This document shows positions 25,468-34,709 of a stretch of DNA of 64,000 nucleotides, one piece after another; position 1 is the stretch's first letter, and each line of letters begins with the position of its first letter. The stretch is from assembly GCA_015069195.1 (NCBI GenBank), contig SVJA01000002.1, positions 1 through 64,000 of the forward strand. The letters are read 5' to 3'. The notes under the pieces are model-generated. The model saw only the letters and a program-made list of their open reading frames with translations. It did not search any database and had not been told where the DNA came from. Source of the stretch: Oscillospiraceae bacterium (GTDB taxonomy: Bacteria > Bacillota > Clostridia > UBA1212). The position numbers were made by a program, and so were the translations under genes.

Positions 25468-26462
25468 CTTCCGCCCCTCAACTTTCTTTTAGTGTTTATC
25501 AAAAAATACTGCACTCCGGTCATTCTGCATTTGACAAGTACAAGAACAAGCTGTTTGAACGTCGGAAGCCCCTTTAATGTTATCGCAGCCATAGCATCGG
25601 AATTTTTATATAAAACACGCTGTCTTTCACGAAACTCTTTTAAAGTTTTCGGCAATCGCTCAATTATATAGCAGCATACATATTTTGTTATCTGGCGGTC
25701 GGTTATATCGCCCTTCGAAAGACGCGCATCCTTTTTTTGCAAAAGTTTTTTCAGGCGCAACTGAATTACTATCTGTGAATAATAGTCCACCGTCATCGTG
25801 TTAGAACTGCTCTGCGGATATTGAAGATAATTGAATGACTTTTTGTCAGAAAAATAAAATTTCTCTGCCTTATCGTACACACGAAGGAAAAAGTCCAGAT
25901 CCTCTGCGAGCTTTATATTTGTGTCAAATTCTATGCTATTTTCGGCGATCACGGTTCTTTTAACAAGTTTATTCGTAACAAATCCAAAGAAGCCTGTTTC
26001 GGCCTGTTTTTCGGCCAATATCGCATAGAACGTATCCTCACCACAGCTACCGCTTTCAACCGGCGACTCACACGATTTAAAAATCTTGTCAGAGTCATTT
26101 ATATAATCAAACGGTGTGAAAATAATGTCCGGATCCGCATCTGAAATAATCCTATCAAACTCTTCAAAAAGCCCCTCTTTCATTGTATCGTCGGCATCAA
26201 GAAACATCACGTACTCACCGCACGCTTTTGAAAGTGCAAAGTTTCGGGCATTTGAAACACCTTTATTCTCTATTGAGAAAACTTTTATACGAGAGTCCTC
26301 TTCGGCAAGTCGATTTAATATTGCAAGGCCATCATCTTTTGACTCATCATCTACTGCAATAATTTCCCAATCCACAGAAGACTGACCGACCACCGAGCGG
26401 ATAGTTTTTTCAACATATTCAGCTTTATTGTATACAGGCATTATTATGCTGTACCTGACCAT
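25464..26462 (-). CDS. Glycosyltransferase family 2
   Basis: A 332-residue GT2 enzyme starting MVRYSIIMPVYNKAEYV, with VDDESKDDG, NKGVSNARN and MFLDADDTM. It is more divergent than the GGVSSARN set. It follows a GT4 gene by 5 bases and overlaps the next GT2 gene by 4, so the three are co-translated. GAGGAAT lies just before the ATG. The role is presumably one step of repeat-unit assembly at the cytoplasmic membrane face. Confidence 0.88.
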   Translation of the reverse strand: MVRYSIIMPVYNKAEYVEKTIRSVVGQSSVDWEIIAVDDESKDDGLAILNRLAEEDSRIKVFSIENKGVSNARNFALSKACGEYVMFLDADDTMKEGLFEEFDRIISDADPDIIFTPFDYINDSDKIFKSCESPVESGSCGEDTFYAILAEKQAETGFFGFVTNKLVKRTVIAENSIEFDTNIKLAEDLDFFLRVYDKAEKFYFSDKKSFNYLQYPQSSSNTMTVDYYSQIVIQLRLKKLLQKKDARLSKGDITDRQITKYVCCYIIERLPKTLKEFRERQRVLYKNSDAMAAITLKGLPTFKQLVLVLVKCRMTGVQYFLINTKRKLRGGR

Positions 26463-26467
26463 ATTCC

Positions 26468-27682
26468 TCAGTCCTCCATCAAATCGTAAAGCTTCTCTAC
26501 CTCACTCTTTCCCGAATAATCGGTTATCGACATTTCACGACAAATCTTTTTCTGCAATTCTTTATTATGCACGAATGCAACAAGCTCTCTTGCAAATTCT
26601 TTAGTTTTCTGAGAAAGTATTACACCATCAACACCATTTCTAATCTGACTCGGAGCAGTATCATAATCCGCAATCACAGTCTGTTTCTGCAAAAGAAGCG
26701 ACTCACATACAGTAACGGCTTTGCCTTCAAATCTTGACGGCTGAACATAATAATCACATTTTGCAAGATACGGATAAGGGTTTGCCTTTTTACCCAGAAT
26801 TATCACATACTCATCCATATCAAACTCTTTTATTTTTGATCGTATAAGAACCTCTTCAGGACCAAAACCTATAAGATACCATTTTGCATCAACACCCATT
26901 TCTCTCACAAGTTTACACATCTCAGGAACGTTATCAAAGTTTTTTGCAAAACAAAATCTGCCGATGGACAGAAAGTTCACGCCGCCGGATCTTTTTGGCA
27001 TCATATCCTCTGCAACCAAAGACTCTAACGACTCTGCCTGAGAATATATAAATTCTCTGGGGATTATGTGTTCTATTACAGTTATTTTTTGCTCGAGTGT
27101 GGGAAATTTTGTCAAAAAGCCTTTTGTAACACTATCTGAAATCGATATTACACGATCGTATGCATCCCACATTTTAAGTTCAGAGTCTGTATCAATATTC
27201 ATCCTTGTATAGTCTGTATGTATCCATGCAATTTTTTTCTTTGCATTTACCTTCTGTGCAACTATATAATGCGGTGTTATAAAGCTTACGGCAAGGTCAT
27301 ACTCAACTTCGGGATTTATCATAGGAAGATACTTTACCGTATACTTGTGACTATACTCAAGTTCTACTCCACTTGTTTGTCTGTAACAATGTTTCTTGTT
27401 AAACCTTTTTGCAGCAGACTTAGCTTTTATACGCCCCCAGGCTGCTGCGAAATTGTGTCTTTTTATAACAGAGCTTAATGGTCTGGCATAAATACTAAAG
27501 CGTTTGTCACGCGGCAGAATATTTACTCTTTCGTCAATATGTCCCATAAGTTCGCCTCTGCGACTGAGCAAAAACAAATCCACCGAGTACTTTTCATAAT
27601 CAATAGCACTCAGTAAACCAAGCAATGCTCTCTCCGCTCCGCCTATATTCATACCGCTCATAACAAACAGCATTTTCTTCAC
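26468..27682 (-). CDS. Glycosyltransferase family 4
   Basis: A 404-residue GT-B enzyme starting MKKMLFVMSGMNIGGAERALLG. The start is GTG at 27682 after AGAGGTG; an ATG three codons on is the alternative. Motifs: AWIHTDYTR, SIGRFCFAKNFDN and the donor site VQPSRFEGKAVTVCESLLL. It should transfer a nucleotide-activated sugar with retention. It is one of two neighbouring GT4 genes (the next upstream ends 33 bases away) separated by a perfect 12-base palindrome at 27698-27709. Confidence 0.88.
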   Translation of the reverse strand: MKKMLFVMSGMNIGGAERALLGLLSAIDYEKYSVDLFLLSRRGELMGHIDERVNILPRDKRFSIYARPLSSVIKRHNFAAAWGRIKAKSAAKRFNKKHCYRQTSGVELEYSHKYTVKYLPMINPEVEYDLAVSFITPHYIVAQKVNAKKKIAWIHTDYTRMNIDTDSELKMWDAYDRVISISDSVTKGFLTKFPTLEQKITVIEHIIPREFIYSQAESLESLVAEDMMPKRSGGVNFLSIGRFCFAKNFDNVPEMCKLVREMGVDAKWYLIGFGPEEVLIRSKIKEFDMDEYVIILGKKANPYPYLAKCDYYVQPSRFEGKAVTVCESLLLQKQTVIADYDTAPSQIRNGVDGVILSQKTKEFARELVAFVHNKELQKKICREMSITDYSGKSEVEKLYDLMED

Positions 27683-27715
27683 AATACACCTCTAGACCGG
27701 ACTAGTCCGTTTCCC

Positions 27716-28858
27716 TTACTCTACACCATATATTTTGTAAAAATCGTTCACAACTTTTTCAAGTTTAAACGAACTGTTTTCAATACTCTCTTTTATGTAC
27801 TCTCTGTCGGTTACTTTTGAATTTATCTGCAGATGAACCTCATCAGCCCAAGCTTCTGCACCATCTGAAAGATTTATCCAATGTACCATATCAATTCCGA
27901 GGTCCGCCTCCGGTTGTATATTTTCGGATACCACGCAATTAAGGCCGGCAGCCTGTGCCTCCAAAAGAACTATACCCAATCCCTCATAAACAGACGGAAA
28001 TACAAACACATCCATTGCACCCATTATAACAGGCACATCGCCTCTGACACCGGTAAAAATCACTTTATCCGATAATTCGTATTCTTTTACTTTTTCTTCG
28101 ACGGCCGCTCTTACTTTTTTGTCCCCGTCTCCGACGAATATCATGTACGAGTCGTTGTCATATTTTTCTGTATATTCTTTGAATACATCCACGGCAAACG
28201 AGTGATTTTTTGATTTACCGAAACGACCCACGTGCCCTAATACTTTCGCATCTTCCGGAATTCCGAACTCTTTGCGCACATTTGCGATTTCTTCATCGGT
28301 AACAGCAAAATATTTTGTAAAGTCCACGGAATTACCCATGAATTTATATTTTTTCTCAATAGCCTCAGGGGTAAACATAACCTCTGCAGCAGCCTTACTG
28401 CAAGCACAACACATTGTCATCTTACGGTTTATGACAGAGCGCATCAGTTTGTTATAAATCTTATTTTTAAGCGAAGCCGACAAATCTTTTTTGGTAGTAT
28501 GCGAATGAGTTATTCTTATCGGGACATTTTCTTTTTTTGCCGCAATCATAGCAAATCCGCTGTTGTACATCGTGTGAGCATGAACCGCATCGTATTTTGC
28601 TTTTTTTAAAACTTTACGAAGATTTTTTACAATTCCTCCGTAACCCATTTCACTGATGGAAGGCAGTTTATGAACTCTGCCGCCGAGAGAAATTATCTCA
28701 TCCTCGTAATAGTCCTTCTCTCCGATTCTTCCGTATGTGAGAAAATCAAACTGCAACTTTTCCCGATCAATATTTCTGTAAATATTCATAAGGTATGTTT
28801 CCGTACCACCCATATTCATATTTCCTACAATATGCAAAACACGTTTCATAAAATTCAT
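27716..28858 (-). CDS. Glycosyltransferase family 4
   Basis: A 380-residue GT-B enzyme starting MNFMKRVLHIVGNMNMGGTETYLMN; AAGGTGG supports the first ATG. It has AHTMYNSGFAMIAA and ITHSHTT in the N-half, GHVGRFGKSKNHSF mid-protein and the donor site FPSVYEGLGIVLLEAQAAG. It closely resembles EpsF-type transferases of Gram-positive exopolysaccharide loci. It follows the EpsG-like polymerase gene by 8 bases; epsF-epsG neighbours are common in such loci. Donor unknown. Confidence 0.88.
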   Translation of the reverse strand: MNFMKRVLHIVGNMNMGGTETYLMNIYRNIDREKLQFDFLTYGRIGEKDYYEDEIISLGGRVHKLPSISEMGYGGIVKNLRKVLKKAKYDAVHAHTMYNSGFAMIAAKKENVPIRITHSHTTKKDLSASLKNKIYNKLMRSVINRKMTMCCACSKAAAEVMFTPEAIEKKYKFMGNSVDFTKYFAVTDEEIANVRKEFGIPEDAKVLGHVGRFGKSKNHSFAVDVFKEYTEKYDNDSYMIFVGDGDKKVRAAVEEKVKEYELSDKVIFTGVRGDVPVIMGAMDVFVFPSVYEGLGIVLLEAQAAGLNCVVSENIQPEADLGIDMVHWINLSDGAEAWADEVHLQINSKVTDREYIKESIENSSFKLEKVVNDFYKIYGVE

Positions 28859-28866
28859 TGACCACC

Positions 28867-30024
28867 TTATTTAAAAAGATCCATAATTGACGCATGGTGA
28901 AAAAAGTCATCCCATCCCGCATCAATATATATCTTAAAATATGTATAAAAATACACAAGATATGCCGCACCCATTATGAGTACCATTACATATCGGTTTG
29001 TTTTTTTGGTGCATCTGAAAACCATATAGCATACAGTCACCAAAGAGAACGGCAGGAAGTAGTTACCCATTCTTCCAAAAAGCACCGGATTTCCAAACAA
29101 CGCTATAAACATAAAAGCAAATCCAATAAGAGAAAAGTTACAACACAGATTTAACATCCGATCATTTTGTTTCTTTACATAACTTCGGCAAAGCCATGAG
29201 AGACCTACCGGCACAAAGAAGACGACTACACGATATAAACTAACACCGTCTCCAACAAGCAGATCAGCAGAGTAACTATCATTAATAGCACCCAATATCT
29301 TAAGAAATACTCCGATAAAGCTATTAAACAACACACCTATTGTCACAGATCCAAACAAAACCGTGTATGACCACTTACCCCAGGCACTTCGAACAAAAAA
29401 TGGTGTCACTACAAAGACAAATGCATATGCATGTATAGATACAGCTACTACGAATATCATATAAAACCGAATCCACTTTTTTTCTACGGCAAATGTAAAC
29501 GCTATCATCATCAGTGCTGTAGCAAGAGTTTGCTTTACTGCAGCAAAACCAAACATATACACGCACGATGTCATATATAAGAATACCGATGCGCCGACAT
29601 TTATCGAATATTCTTTTATAAATTGAATATTGAGATATATGGTGATAGTTGCACATATAAGTATAAGCCACTGCGGATTGTCTGAAATAAATCTTTTTAT
29701 AAATATCTGCAAAAGCGTAAACCCCGGATTTTCTGATATGCTAAGATCCACACTACTCAAACTTGTGTCTAAATTAATAAAATTACTCATATATATCCAA
29801 GTATCATTGAAACTCGTTCTGAGTCCGCAATACAGTGACAAAATAATCGTTATCGCATATATTATCAAATCCAGCTGTATCGATACTTTTCTTTTTAATG
29901 CATCGTGACCCTCTGACATCAAGATAGGTTCGTATGAGCGGAGAATATTGTTATAGATAAATCCAAGCATAGTTACAATACCAACGAGACAAAACAATTC
30001 TATTATTGATCGCGGTATAAACAT
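28867..30024 (-). CDS. EpsG-family membrane protein (candidate Wzy-type polysaccharide polymerase)
   Basis: A 385-residue protein with about ten hydrophobic segments. It contains YCGLRTSFNDTWIYMSNF and a central FAAVKQTLATALMMIAF, both typical of EpsG (PF14897), where the Arg/Asp loops probably serve glycan polymerisation. It is the only polymerase candidate in the window. AAAGGAG lies before the ATG. It heads a run of tightly packed transferase genes and is separated from the dehydrogenase gene by 121 bases that contain an inverted repeat. The pairing with ABC-type export is unusual. Confidence 0.85.
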   Translation of the reverse strand: MFIPRSIIELFCLVGIVTMLGFIYNNILRSYEPILMSEGHDALKRKVSIQLDLIIYAITIILSLYCGLRTSFNDTWIYMSNFINLDTSLSSVDLSISENPGFTLLQIFIKRFISDNPQWLILICATITIYLNIQFIKEYSINVGASVFLYMTSCVYMFGFAAVKQTLATALMMIAFTFAVEKKWIRFYMIFVVAVSIHAYAFVFVVTPFFVRSAWGKWSYTVLFGSVTIGVLFNSFIGVFLKILGAINDSYSADLLVGDGVSLYRVVVFFVPVGLSWLCRSYVKKQNDRMLNLCCNFSLIGFAFMFIALFGNPVLFGRMGNYFLPFSLVTVCYMVFRCTKKTNRYVMVLIMGAAYLVYFYTYFKIYIDAGWDDFFHHASIMDLFK

Positions 30025-30084
30025 AACAAAACACTCCTTTCACGAAAAGTTAAAACCTTTATTGGATTCTTCAGAAAATGCAAA

Positions 30085-30127
30085 ATACTGATGCGCCTTA
30101 ACTTATTACGAAAAGACGCAACAGTAT
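30085..30127 (-). terminator. Inverted repeat between the dehydrogenase and EpsG genes; possible terminator or attenuator
   Basis: On the minus strand ATACTGTTGCGTC pairs with GGCGCATCAGTAT (one T-T mismatch, one G-U) around a 17-base loop, followed by TTTGCATTTTC. Direction note: transcription here runs from higher to lower coordinates, so this element lies after the dehydrogenase gene at 30146 and before the EpsG start at 30024. The T tract is short, so it may only weaken readthrough. Confidence 0.45.
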
Positions 30128-30145
30128 CCTAAAAATCAATATAAA

Positions 30146-31465
30146 TCAGAGACACCAATAAGTGTAGCCTGCATCCTCGTAGGCTTTACGATTAAGAACA
30201 CCTTTTACATCGATGATTACTTTTCTGTCGTTCCCGACAGACTTAAAGAACCTGTCAATAGCTACCATATCCATACCCAAAAATTCTTCGTGAGCAACGG
30301 CAAAGATAATAGCATCAACGTCTTTTACATCGTTTATATCGAGGAACTCTATTCCGTACTCATGCTTTGCCTCATCCACAGAAGCCACAGGATCTGCAAT
30401 AACAGGGGTAATATTGTACTCACCGAGTTCTTTTACAATATCAATAACCTTTGTATTTCTTGTATCAGGACAGTTTTCCTTGAATGTAAAACCTAAAATA
30501 GCAACCTTTGCATTTTTTACCGGAATATCTGCCTTAATAAGATTTTTAACAAGGTTCTCGGCCACGTATTTACCCATAGAGTCATTTATTTTTCTACCAG
30601 CAAGTATAATTCTGGAATGATATCCGAGCTGTTCTGCCTTAAATGTAAGATAGTACGGGTCAACACCTATACAGTGACCACCTACCAATCCCGGTGAGAA
30701 CGGAAGGAAATTCCATTTCGTACCTGCTGCTTTAAGTACTGAGCGAGTATCAATACCCATTCTGTTGAATATGATAGAAAGCTCATTCATGAAAGCAATA
30801 TTTATATCACGCTGACTGTTTTCGATAACTTTTGCGGCCTCTGCAACTTTTATACTTTCAGCCTTATGCACGCCAGCATTTACAACTATACGATAAACAT
30901 CGGCAACAATATCAAGTGTTTCTTCGTCCATACCGGAAACAATTTTTACGATAGTTTCCAAACGATGGTTTTTGTCACCGGGATTTATTCTCTCCGGAGA
31001 ATAACCTATTTTAAAGTCAACACCGCATTTGAGGCCGGACTCTTTTTCCAGAATCGGAACACATACATCCTCAGTAACGCCGGGATATACGGTGGACTCG
31101 TATACTACGATAGAACCTTTTGTAAGATTTCTTCCGAGTATCCTGCTCGCACCTTCTACAGGCGAAAGATCAGGAATGTTATTTTCATCAACAGGCGTCG
31201 GAACCGCTACGATGTGGAATTTCGCATCACGGAGTTTTGTCTCATCGCTTGTAAAGTCCACACTGCAAGCTTTTATAGCATCATCGCCGACTTCTCTTGT
31301 CGGATCCTTTCCCTGCTTATAAAGATCGATTTTCTTACTGTTCAGGTCAAAACCGATAACATCTATATGCTTTGAGAAAGCAACTGCGATAGGCATACCC
31401 ACATAACCTAATCCAACCAATGAAAGCTTTTCTTCTCTTGCTATAAGTTTTTCGTAAAGATTCAT
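30146..31465 (-). CDS. UDP-N-acetyl-hexosamine 6-dehydrogenase (TviB/WbpO type)
   Basis: A 439-residue nucleotide-sugar dehydrogenase. The NAD-binding site [13 protein letters not shown] is N-terminal, [16 protein letters not shown] and [11 protein letters not shown] follow, and [19 protein letters not shown] holds the catalytic Cys. These segments match the TviB/WbpO branch, which oxidises UDP-GlcNAc or UDP-GalNAc to the uronic acid, better than the plain UDP-glucose branch. The ATG at 31465 follows AGGTGG. Together with the WbpP/TviC-type epimerase at 38279 it can supply UDP-GalNAcA. It is transcribed with the upstream PglA-like gene (46-base gap). Confidence 0.88.
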   Translation of the reverse strand: MNLYEKLIAREEKLSLVGLGYVGMPIAVAFSKHIDVIGFDLNSKKIDLYKQGKDPTREVGDDAIKACSVDFTSDETKLRDAKFHIVAVPTPVDENNIPDLSPVEGASRILGRNLTKGSIVVYESTVYPGVTEDVCVPILEKESGLKCGVDFKIGYSPERINPGDKNHRLETIVKIVSGMDEETLDIVADVYRIVVNAGVHKAESIKVAEAAKVIENSQRDINIAFMNELSIIFNRMGIDTRSVLKAAGTKWNFLPFSPGLVGGHCIGVDPYYLTFKAEQLGYHSRIILAGRKINDSMGKYVAENLVKNLIKADIPVKNAKVAILGFTFKENCPDTRNTKVIDIVKELGEYNITPVIADPVASVDEAKHEYGIEFLDINDVKDVDAIIFAVAHEEFLGMDMVAIDRFFKSVGNDRKVIIDVKGVLNRKAYEDAGYTYWCL

Positions 31466-31511
31466 ACATACCACCTACTGTTTTATTCTCAATACTTTCA
31501 TATTATAACGC

Positions 31512-32615
31512 TTAAATCTTCATAAGTAAAAGCATTTCTGCATTAACTTTTCGTACATCAAACCGTTCTTCGCACAATTTATATGATTTTTGTCCCATTT
31601 CAGGAATTTTCTCAGAATTTTCTATGTACCATATCATTTTTTCTGCCAGGGAATCTGCATCTTTTACCGGTACCAGCCAACCGTTTTCACCTTCTGTAAC
31701 AGTCTGCCTGCAGCCGGGCGCATCTGTTGTAAGTATCGGCCTTCCCATCGACATAGCTTCAAGAACGGTTCTCGGAGTACCTTCTCTGTACGACGGCAGG
31801 CAATAGACACTGCTCTGTGCAAAATACGGGGTCACATCGGTAGTTTCTCCGTAATAATCGATAACTCCGCTTTCGACATATTTCATTACTTCTTCACGTT
31901 TAAGTGAATCCTGAATAGATTCAATCGCTCCGAGCAGCATAAATCTTGCGTCGGGGTAAAGTTTTTTGACTTTTTCGGCAGCTGCGAGATATTCGAGAGC
32001 GCCTTTACTGTACATAACACGACTTAACATAAAAAATGTTGTTTTTTCAGGAAACGGCATAATTTTGTACTTTTCCATATTTACACCGGAACCGTACACG
32101 CAGTGGCATTTGTTTTCTTTTACAAGTTTGTTTGAAATAAAATCATTTTTATCATCGGGATTCTGAAAAATTACATTGTTACAACAAGCAAGACCGATTT
32201 TGTATAAAGTGAACGCAAAGAGTCTTATTATTTTTGCTTTCAAAGTCTTCGAAGCAAAAACATAACCTCCGCCTGTTATCATTGAATTTATATTTTTCAC
32301 CTTGCACATTTTCGCAGCCATCGCTCCGTAAATGGAAGGCTTTATCGTGTAACCGAGTGTAACATCAGGTTTTTCCTGCTTTATGACTTTTCTAAGGTTA
32401 TTTAAATATTTAAGATCGGAAAATACATTCACACTGTTTTTTTTCAGCGGAACTTCCACAAATTTCACACCGAGTGCTTCCACACGGTCAATATTCTCCC
32501 TATCGGGGCCTGTTACAACAACCTCGTAACCTTTTGACTGTATTTCTTTTATCAAATCGCCTCTAAAATTATACACACTTCTATTCTTGGGCGATATCAA
32601 TAAAAATTTCTTCAT
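31512..32615 (-). CDS. Glycosyltransferase family 4 (PglA-like)
   Basis: A 367-residue GT-B enzyme starting MKKFLLISPKNRSVYNFRGDLI. GYTIKPSIYGAMAA, GGGYVF, SGVNMEKY, YSKGALEYL and SYREGTPRTVLEAMSMGRPI match the PglA/WbpX-like group that adds the second sugar, often GalNAc, to an undecaprenyl-diphosphate sugar. That fits its place next to a PglC-like phosphoglycosyl transferase two genes upstream. The start ATG at 32615 follows AAAGGGA; the longer frame to 32675 overlaps the aldolase gene and is not used. Confidence 0.88.
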   Translation of the reverse strand: MKKFLLISPKNRSVYNFRGDLIKEIQSKGYEVVVTGPDRENIDRVEALGVKFVEVPLKKNSVNVFSDLKYLNNLRKVIKQEKPDVTLGYTIKPSIYGAMAAKMCKVKNINSMITGGGYVFASKTLKAKIIRLFAFTLYKIGLACCNNVIFQNPDDKNDFISNKLVKENKCHCVYGSGVNMEKYKIMPFPEKTTFFMLSRVMYSKGALEYLAAAEKVKKLYPDARFMLLGAIESIQDSLKREEVMKYVESGVIDYYGETTDVTPYFAQSSVYCLPSYREGTPRTVLEAMSMGRPILTTDAPGCRQTVTEGENGWLVPVKDADSLAEKMIWYIENSEKIPEMGQKSYKLCEERFDVRKVNAEMLLLMKI

Positions 32616-32631
32616 AAAACTAATTTCCCTT

Positions 32632-33465
32632 TTATTTCTTTGAGCGAATCTGTTCAACGATTCTATCGATTTCATTCACGGCTATTTGCCTGTTTTCCTC
32701 AAAAAATGCATCCGGCTTTGTTTCAAGCGCGTCCTCATATTTATAAATTTCTGCGAGTCCGTCACGGAATATATCTTTTATTTCCTTTACATTCACACAA
32801 TTTGCGGCATTACAGAAACTTCTGGACAAAATCGCCATTTCAGAACCTAGTCTGTAATGCTCTGCAATAACGTGTTCTGCGGGGAGCATACCTTTTCCGA
32901 TCCTGGCAATACCGCCGAAACCGTAAGGAATGCCTTTTTCACGAATTTTCTTTCCTATTTTCTCCACGGTACCGTCAGCAAGAAGCTCAAACATAAAATC
33001 CATTCCGTATGACAAATGCAAATCGTTAAGTCCGATATGCATCATATCAATACCGGAAATATTTAATATATCGTCAAGATGCTCAACAGCCTCCGCAGTT
33101 TCTACCAAAAGACAAGTCTTTGCCCTTCCGTTTACAAATTTTATAAACTTACGAACCTCGTCACCACTTTTAAAATACGGTAACATCAAAATATCTGCAC
33201 CGCGGTTTATGCATTCGTCTATTTCTCTTTCAGAAGCTGAATATATCGGATTTACGCGCACAAGCAACTCGGCATTTTTCAGGATAGCTTTTATCTTTGA
33301 TATGTCATCAATGGAATGTCTCGAAATAACCGTATCCATATTTGCCTGTCGATCCTCTTTTCCGACAATTTCGAGGTCGATAAAAATCCGATCAACCCCG
33401 CACTCGTCCGCAAGCGCCGCGACATCAGTTCTATTTGTTATGTACATTAATTTCAAAAAAGCCAT
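32632..33465 (-). CDS. HpcH/HpaI aldolase / citrate-lyase-family protein
   Basis: A 277-residue TIM-barrel protein. VETAEAVEHLDDIL supplies a metal-binding Glu and GIDMMHIGLNDLHLSYG the second metal-binding region of the HpcH/HpaI class II aldolase family. The family cleaves or forms carbon-carbon bonds with pyruvate or oxaloacetate and an aldehyde. Its role in a polysaccharide locus is not established; it could build or degrade a ketoacid-derived sugar or substituent. The start ATG at 33465 follows GAAAGAG. Gaps of 55 bases to the phosphoglycosyl transferase and 16 to the PglA-like gene place it in the operon. Confidence 0.82.
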   Translation of the reverse strand: MAFLKLMYITNRTDVAALADECGVDRIFIDLEIVGKEDRQANMDTVISRHSIDDISKIKAILKNAELLVRVNPIYSASEREIDECINRGADILMLPYFKSGDEVRKFIKFVNGRAKTCLLVETAEAVEHLDDILNISGIDMMHIGLNDLHLSYGMDFMFELLADGTVEKIGKKIREKGIPYGFGGIARIGKGMLPAEHVIAEHYRLGSEMAILSRSFCNAANCVNVKEIKDIFRDGLAEIYKYEDALETKPDAFFEENRQIAVNEIDRIVEQIRSKK

Positions 33466-33520
33466 ACAAAACACTCTTTCAAATAATCAATAACTATGCG
33501 TATCTTTACAAGTGAAAATT

Positions 33521-34159
33521 TTAACTTCCGCTACCCTCTGCAACAGTTTCTTCTGCGTCAATAACAGCAGTCTTCTGTGTATTCTCATTATTCTCCGTAC
33601 CTAGAACAGTACTTATAGTCTTAAAAAAAACTTTTACATCAAAAGCAAACGAAAGATTTTCAACATATTCCACGTCATATCTTATACGATCCGGCCATAA
33701 TGTTGTCTTTCTGCCATTTACCTGTGCCCAACCCGTAATGCCGGGGCGAACCGAAAAACGCTTTAGTTGTTCCGGAGTATACTTGTCATAAGTCATAGGA
33801 TGATATGTAAGAACAGGTCTTGGTCCGATAAGACTCATATCACCTTTTATAACATTTAAAAACTGCGGAAGCTCGTCCAAACTTGTTTTTCTTATGAACT
33901 TACCGACTTTCGTAACACGAGAATCCCCTTTGTACGAATATACACCACTACCTTGGTGCTCGGCATTTTTTATCATAGAACGAAACTTATAAAGTTTAAA
34001 CACTTTTCCGTTTTTTCCGACTCGCTCTTGCTTAAAAATCACCTCGTCACCGGACTCTATCATAATAGCAATCGCAACCGCCAACATAACCGGCCAAAGT
34101 AAAAGAAGTCCGAGTACAGATATGAAAATATCAAGAAATCTTTTTATACCTTTATACAT
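33521..34159 (-). CDS. Undecaprenyl-phosphate phosphoglycosyl transferase (PglC/WbaP C-terminal type)
   Basis: A 212-residue monotopic phosphoglycosyl transferase. A single N-terminal hydrophobic hairpin (about residues 9-33) precedes FKQERVGKNGKVFKLYKFRSM, TSLDELPQFLNVIKGDMSLIGPRP and PGITGWAQVNGR, all family signatures. It transfers a sugar phosphate (GlcNAc-, GalNAc- or a modified hexose-1-phosphate) from UDP-sugar to undecaprenyl phosphate, the first step of repeat-unit assembly. It is the only initiating enzyme in the window. The ATG at 34159 follows AGAGG; an extension to 34225 would overlap the regulator gene and is rejected. Confidence 0.93.
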   Translation of the reverse strand: MYKGIKRFLDIFISVLGLLLLWPVMLAVAIAIMIESGDEVIFKQERVGKNGKVFKLYKFRSMIKNAEHQGSGVYSYKGDSRVTKVGKFIRKTSLDELPQFLNVIKGDMSLIGPRPVLTYHPMTYDKYTPEQLKRFSVRPGITGWAQVNGRKTTLWPDRIRYDVEYVENLSFAFDVKVFFKTISTVLGTENNENTQKTAVIDAEETVAEGSGS

Positions 34160-34199
34160 AAACACTAACCTCTTTGATCCTATGTAATACCGCAGAGTC

Positions 34200-34499
34200 T
34201 CAATCTTCCGTATTATCGGCATCATCTTTTCCGAACAACAACCAATTTACCTTTACGCCAAGAGCTTTAGACAGAGCTACAAGCTCAAAATCAGTCACTG
34301 CACGCAAACCTGTCTCTATACGACAAATCGCCAATCTGTCACATTCTACGCCGAGACTCTGAAGACGTTCTGCAAGTTCTGTCTGTGTCATTTTTCGACC
34401 GTTCGCCTTACGAGTCTGCTCTCTTATCATCCTTACACGGTATCCGCAAATATTTTTATTGTCTACCATAAAGTTCTCAGGCAATTCGTATGTATTCAT
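34200..34499 (-). CDS. XRE-family helix-turn-helix regulator
   Basis: A 99-residue protein. Residues about 18-90 form an XRE/Cro-type helix-turn-helix domain (MTQTELAERLQSLG, ICRIETGLRAVTDFELVALSKALG, VNWLLFG). The ATG at 34499 is chosen because GAGGTGA lies six bases upstream. It is the first gene after the promoter at 34620-34649 and is followed after 40 bases by the phosphoglycosyl transferase, so it probably regulates its own operon. No sensing domain is present. Its operator is not identified. Confidence 0.85.
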   Translation of the reverse strand: MNTYELPENFMVDNKNICGYRVRMIREQTRKANGRKMTQTELAERLQSLGVECDRLAICRIETGLRAVTDFELVALSKALGVKVNWLLFGKDDADNTED

Positions 34500-34619
34500 T
34501 ATATTCACCTCAAAATTCATCAGTATAACAAATATCCGAACAAATACACCCCCTCAATTAGGGAATGAATCAGTACGATATAGCTAAATTCTTATATAAC
34601 GTTTTTTCGACTTTTTTCC

Positions 34620-34649
34620 ATTATATCACATCACTAAGTAATAATGCAA
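34620..34649 (-). promoter_or_regulatory. Sigma-A promoter of the regulator / polysaccharide operon
   Basis: Minus-strand TTGCAT (34644-34649), an 18-base spacer and TATAAT (34620-34625) preceded by TGA, giving an extended -10. About 120 bases of leader separate it from the regulator start. It can drive the genes from the XRE regulator down to the dehydrogenase or beyond. Confidence 0.8.
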
Positions 34650-34709
34650 TATTTTTTAGTTGCAAATAAGAACAAATTATCATACGCTTATAAAAAACAA
34701 TAATTCTAA

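Noticed and set aside
27698-27709. Perfect palindrome CGGACTAGTCCG between two GT4 genes
   Set aside because: Only 12 bases, with no T run and no second copy seen; chance or a minor hairpin is adequate.
34200-34499. XRE protein as the antitoxin of a toxin-antitoxin pair
   Set aside because: No toxin-sized partner gene adjoins it; the next gene is the phosphoglycosyl transferase.
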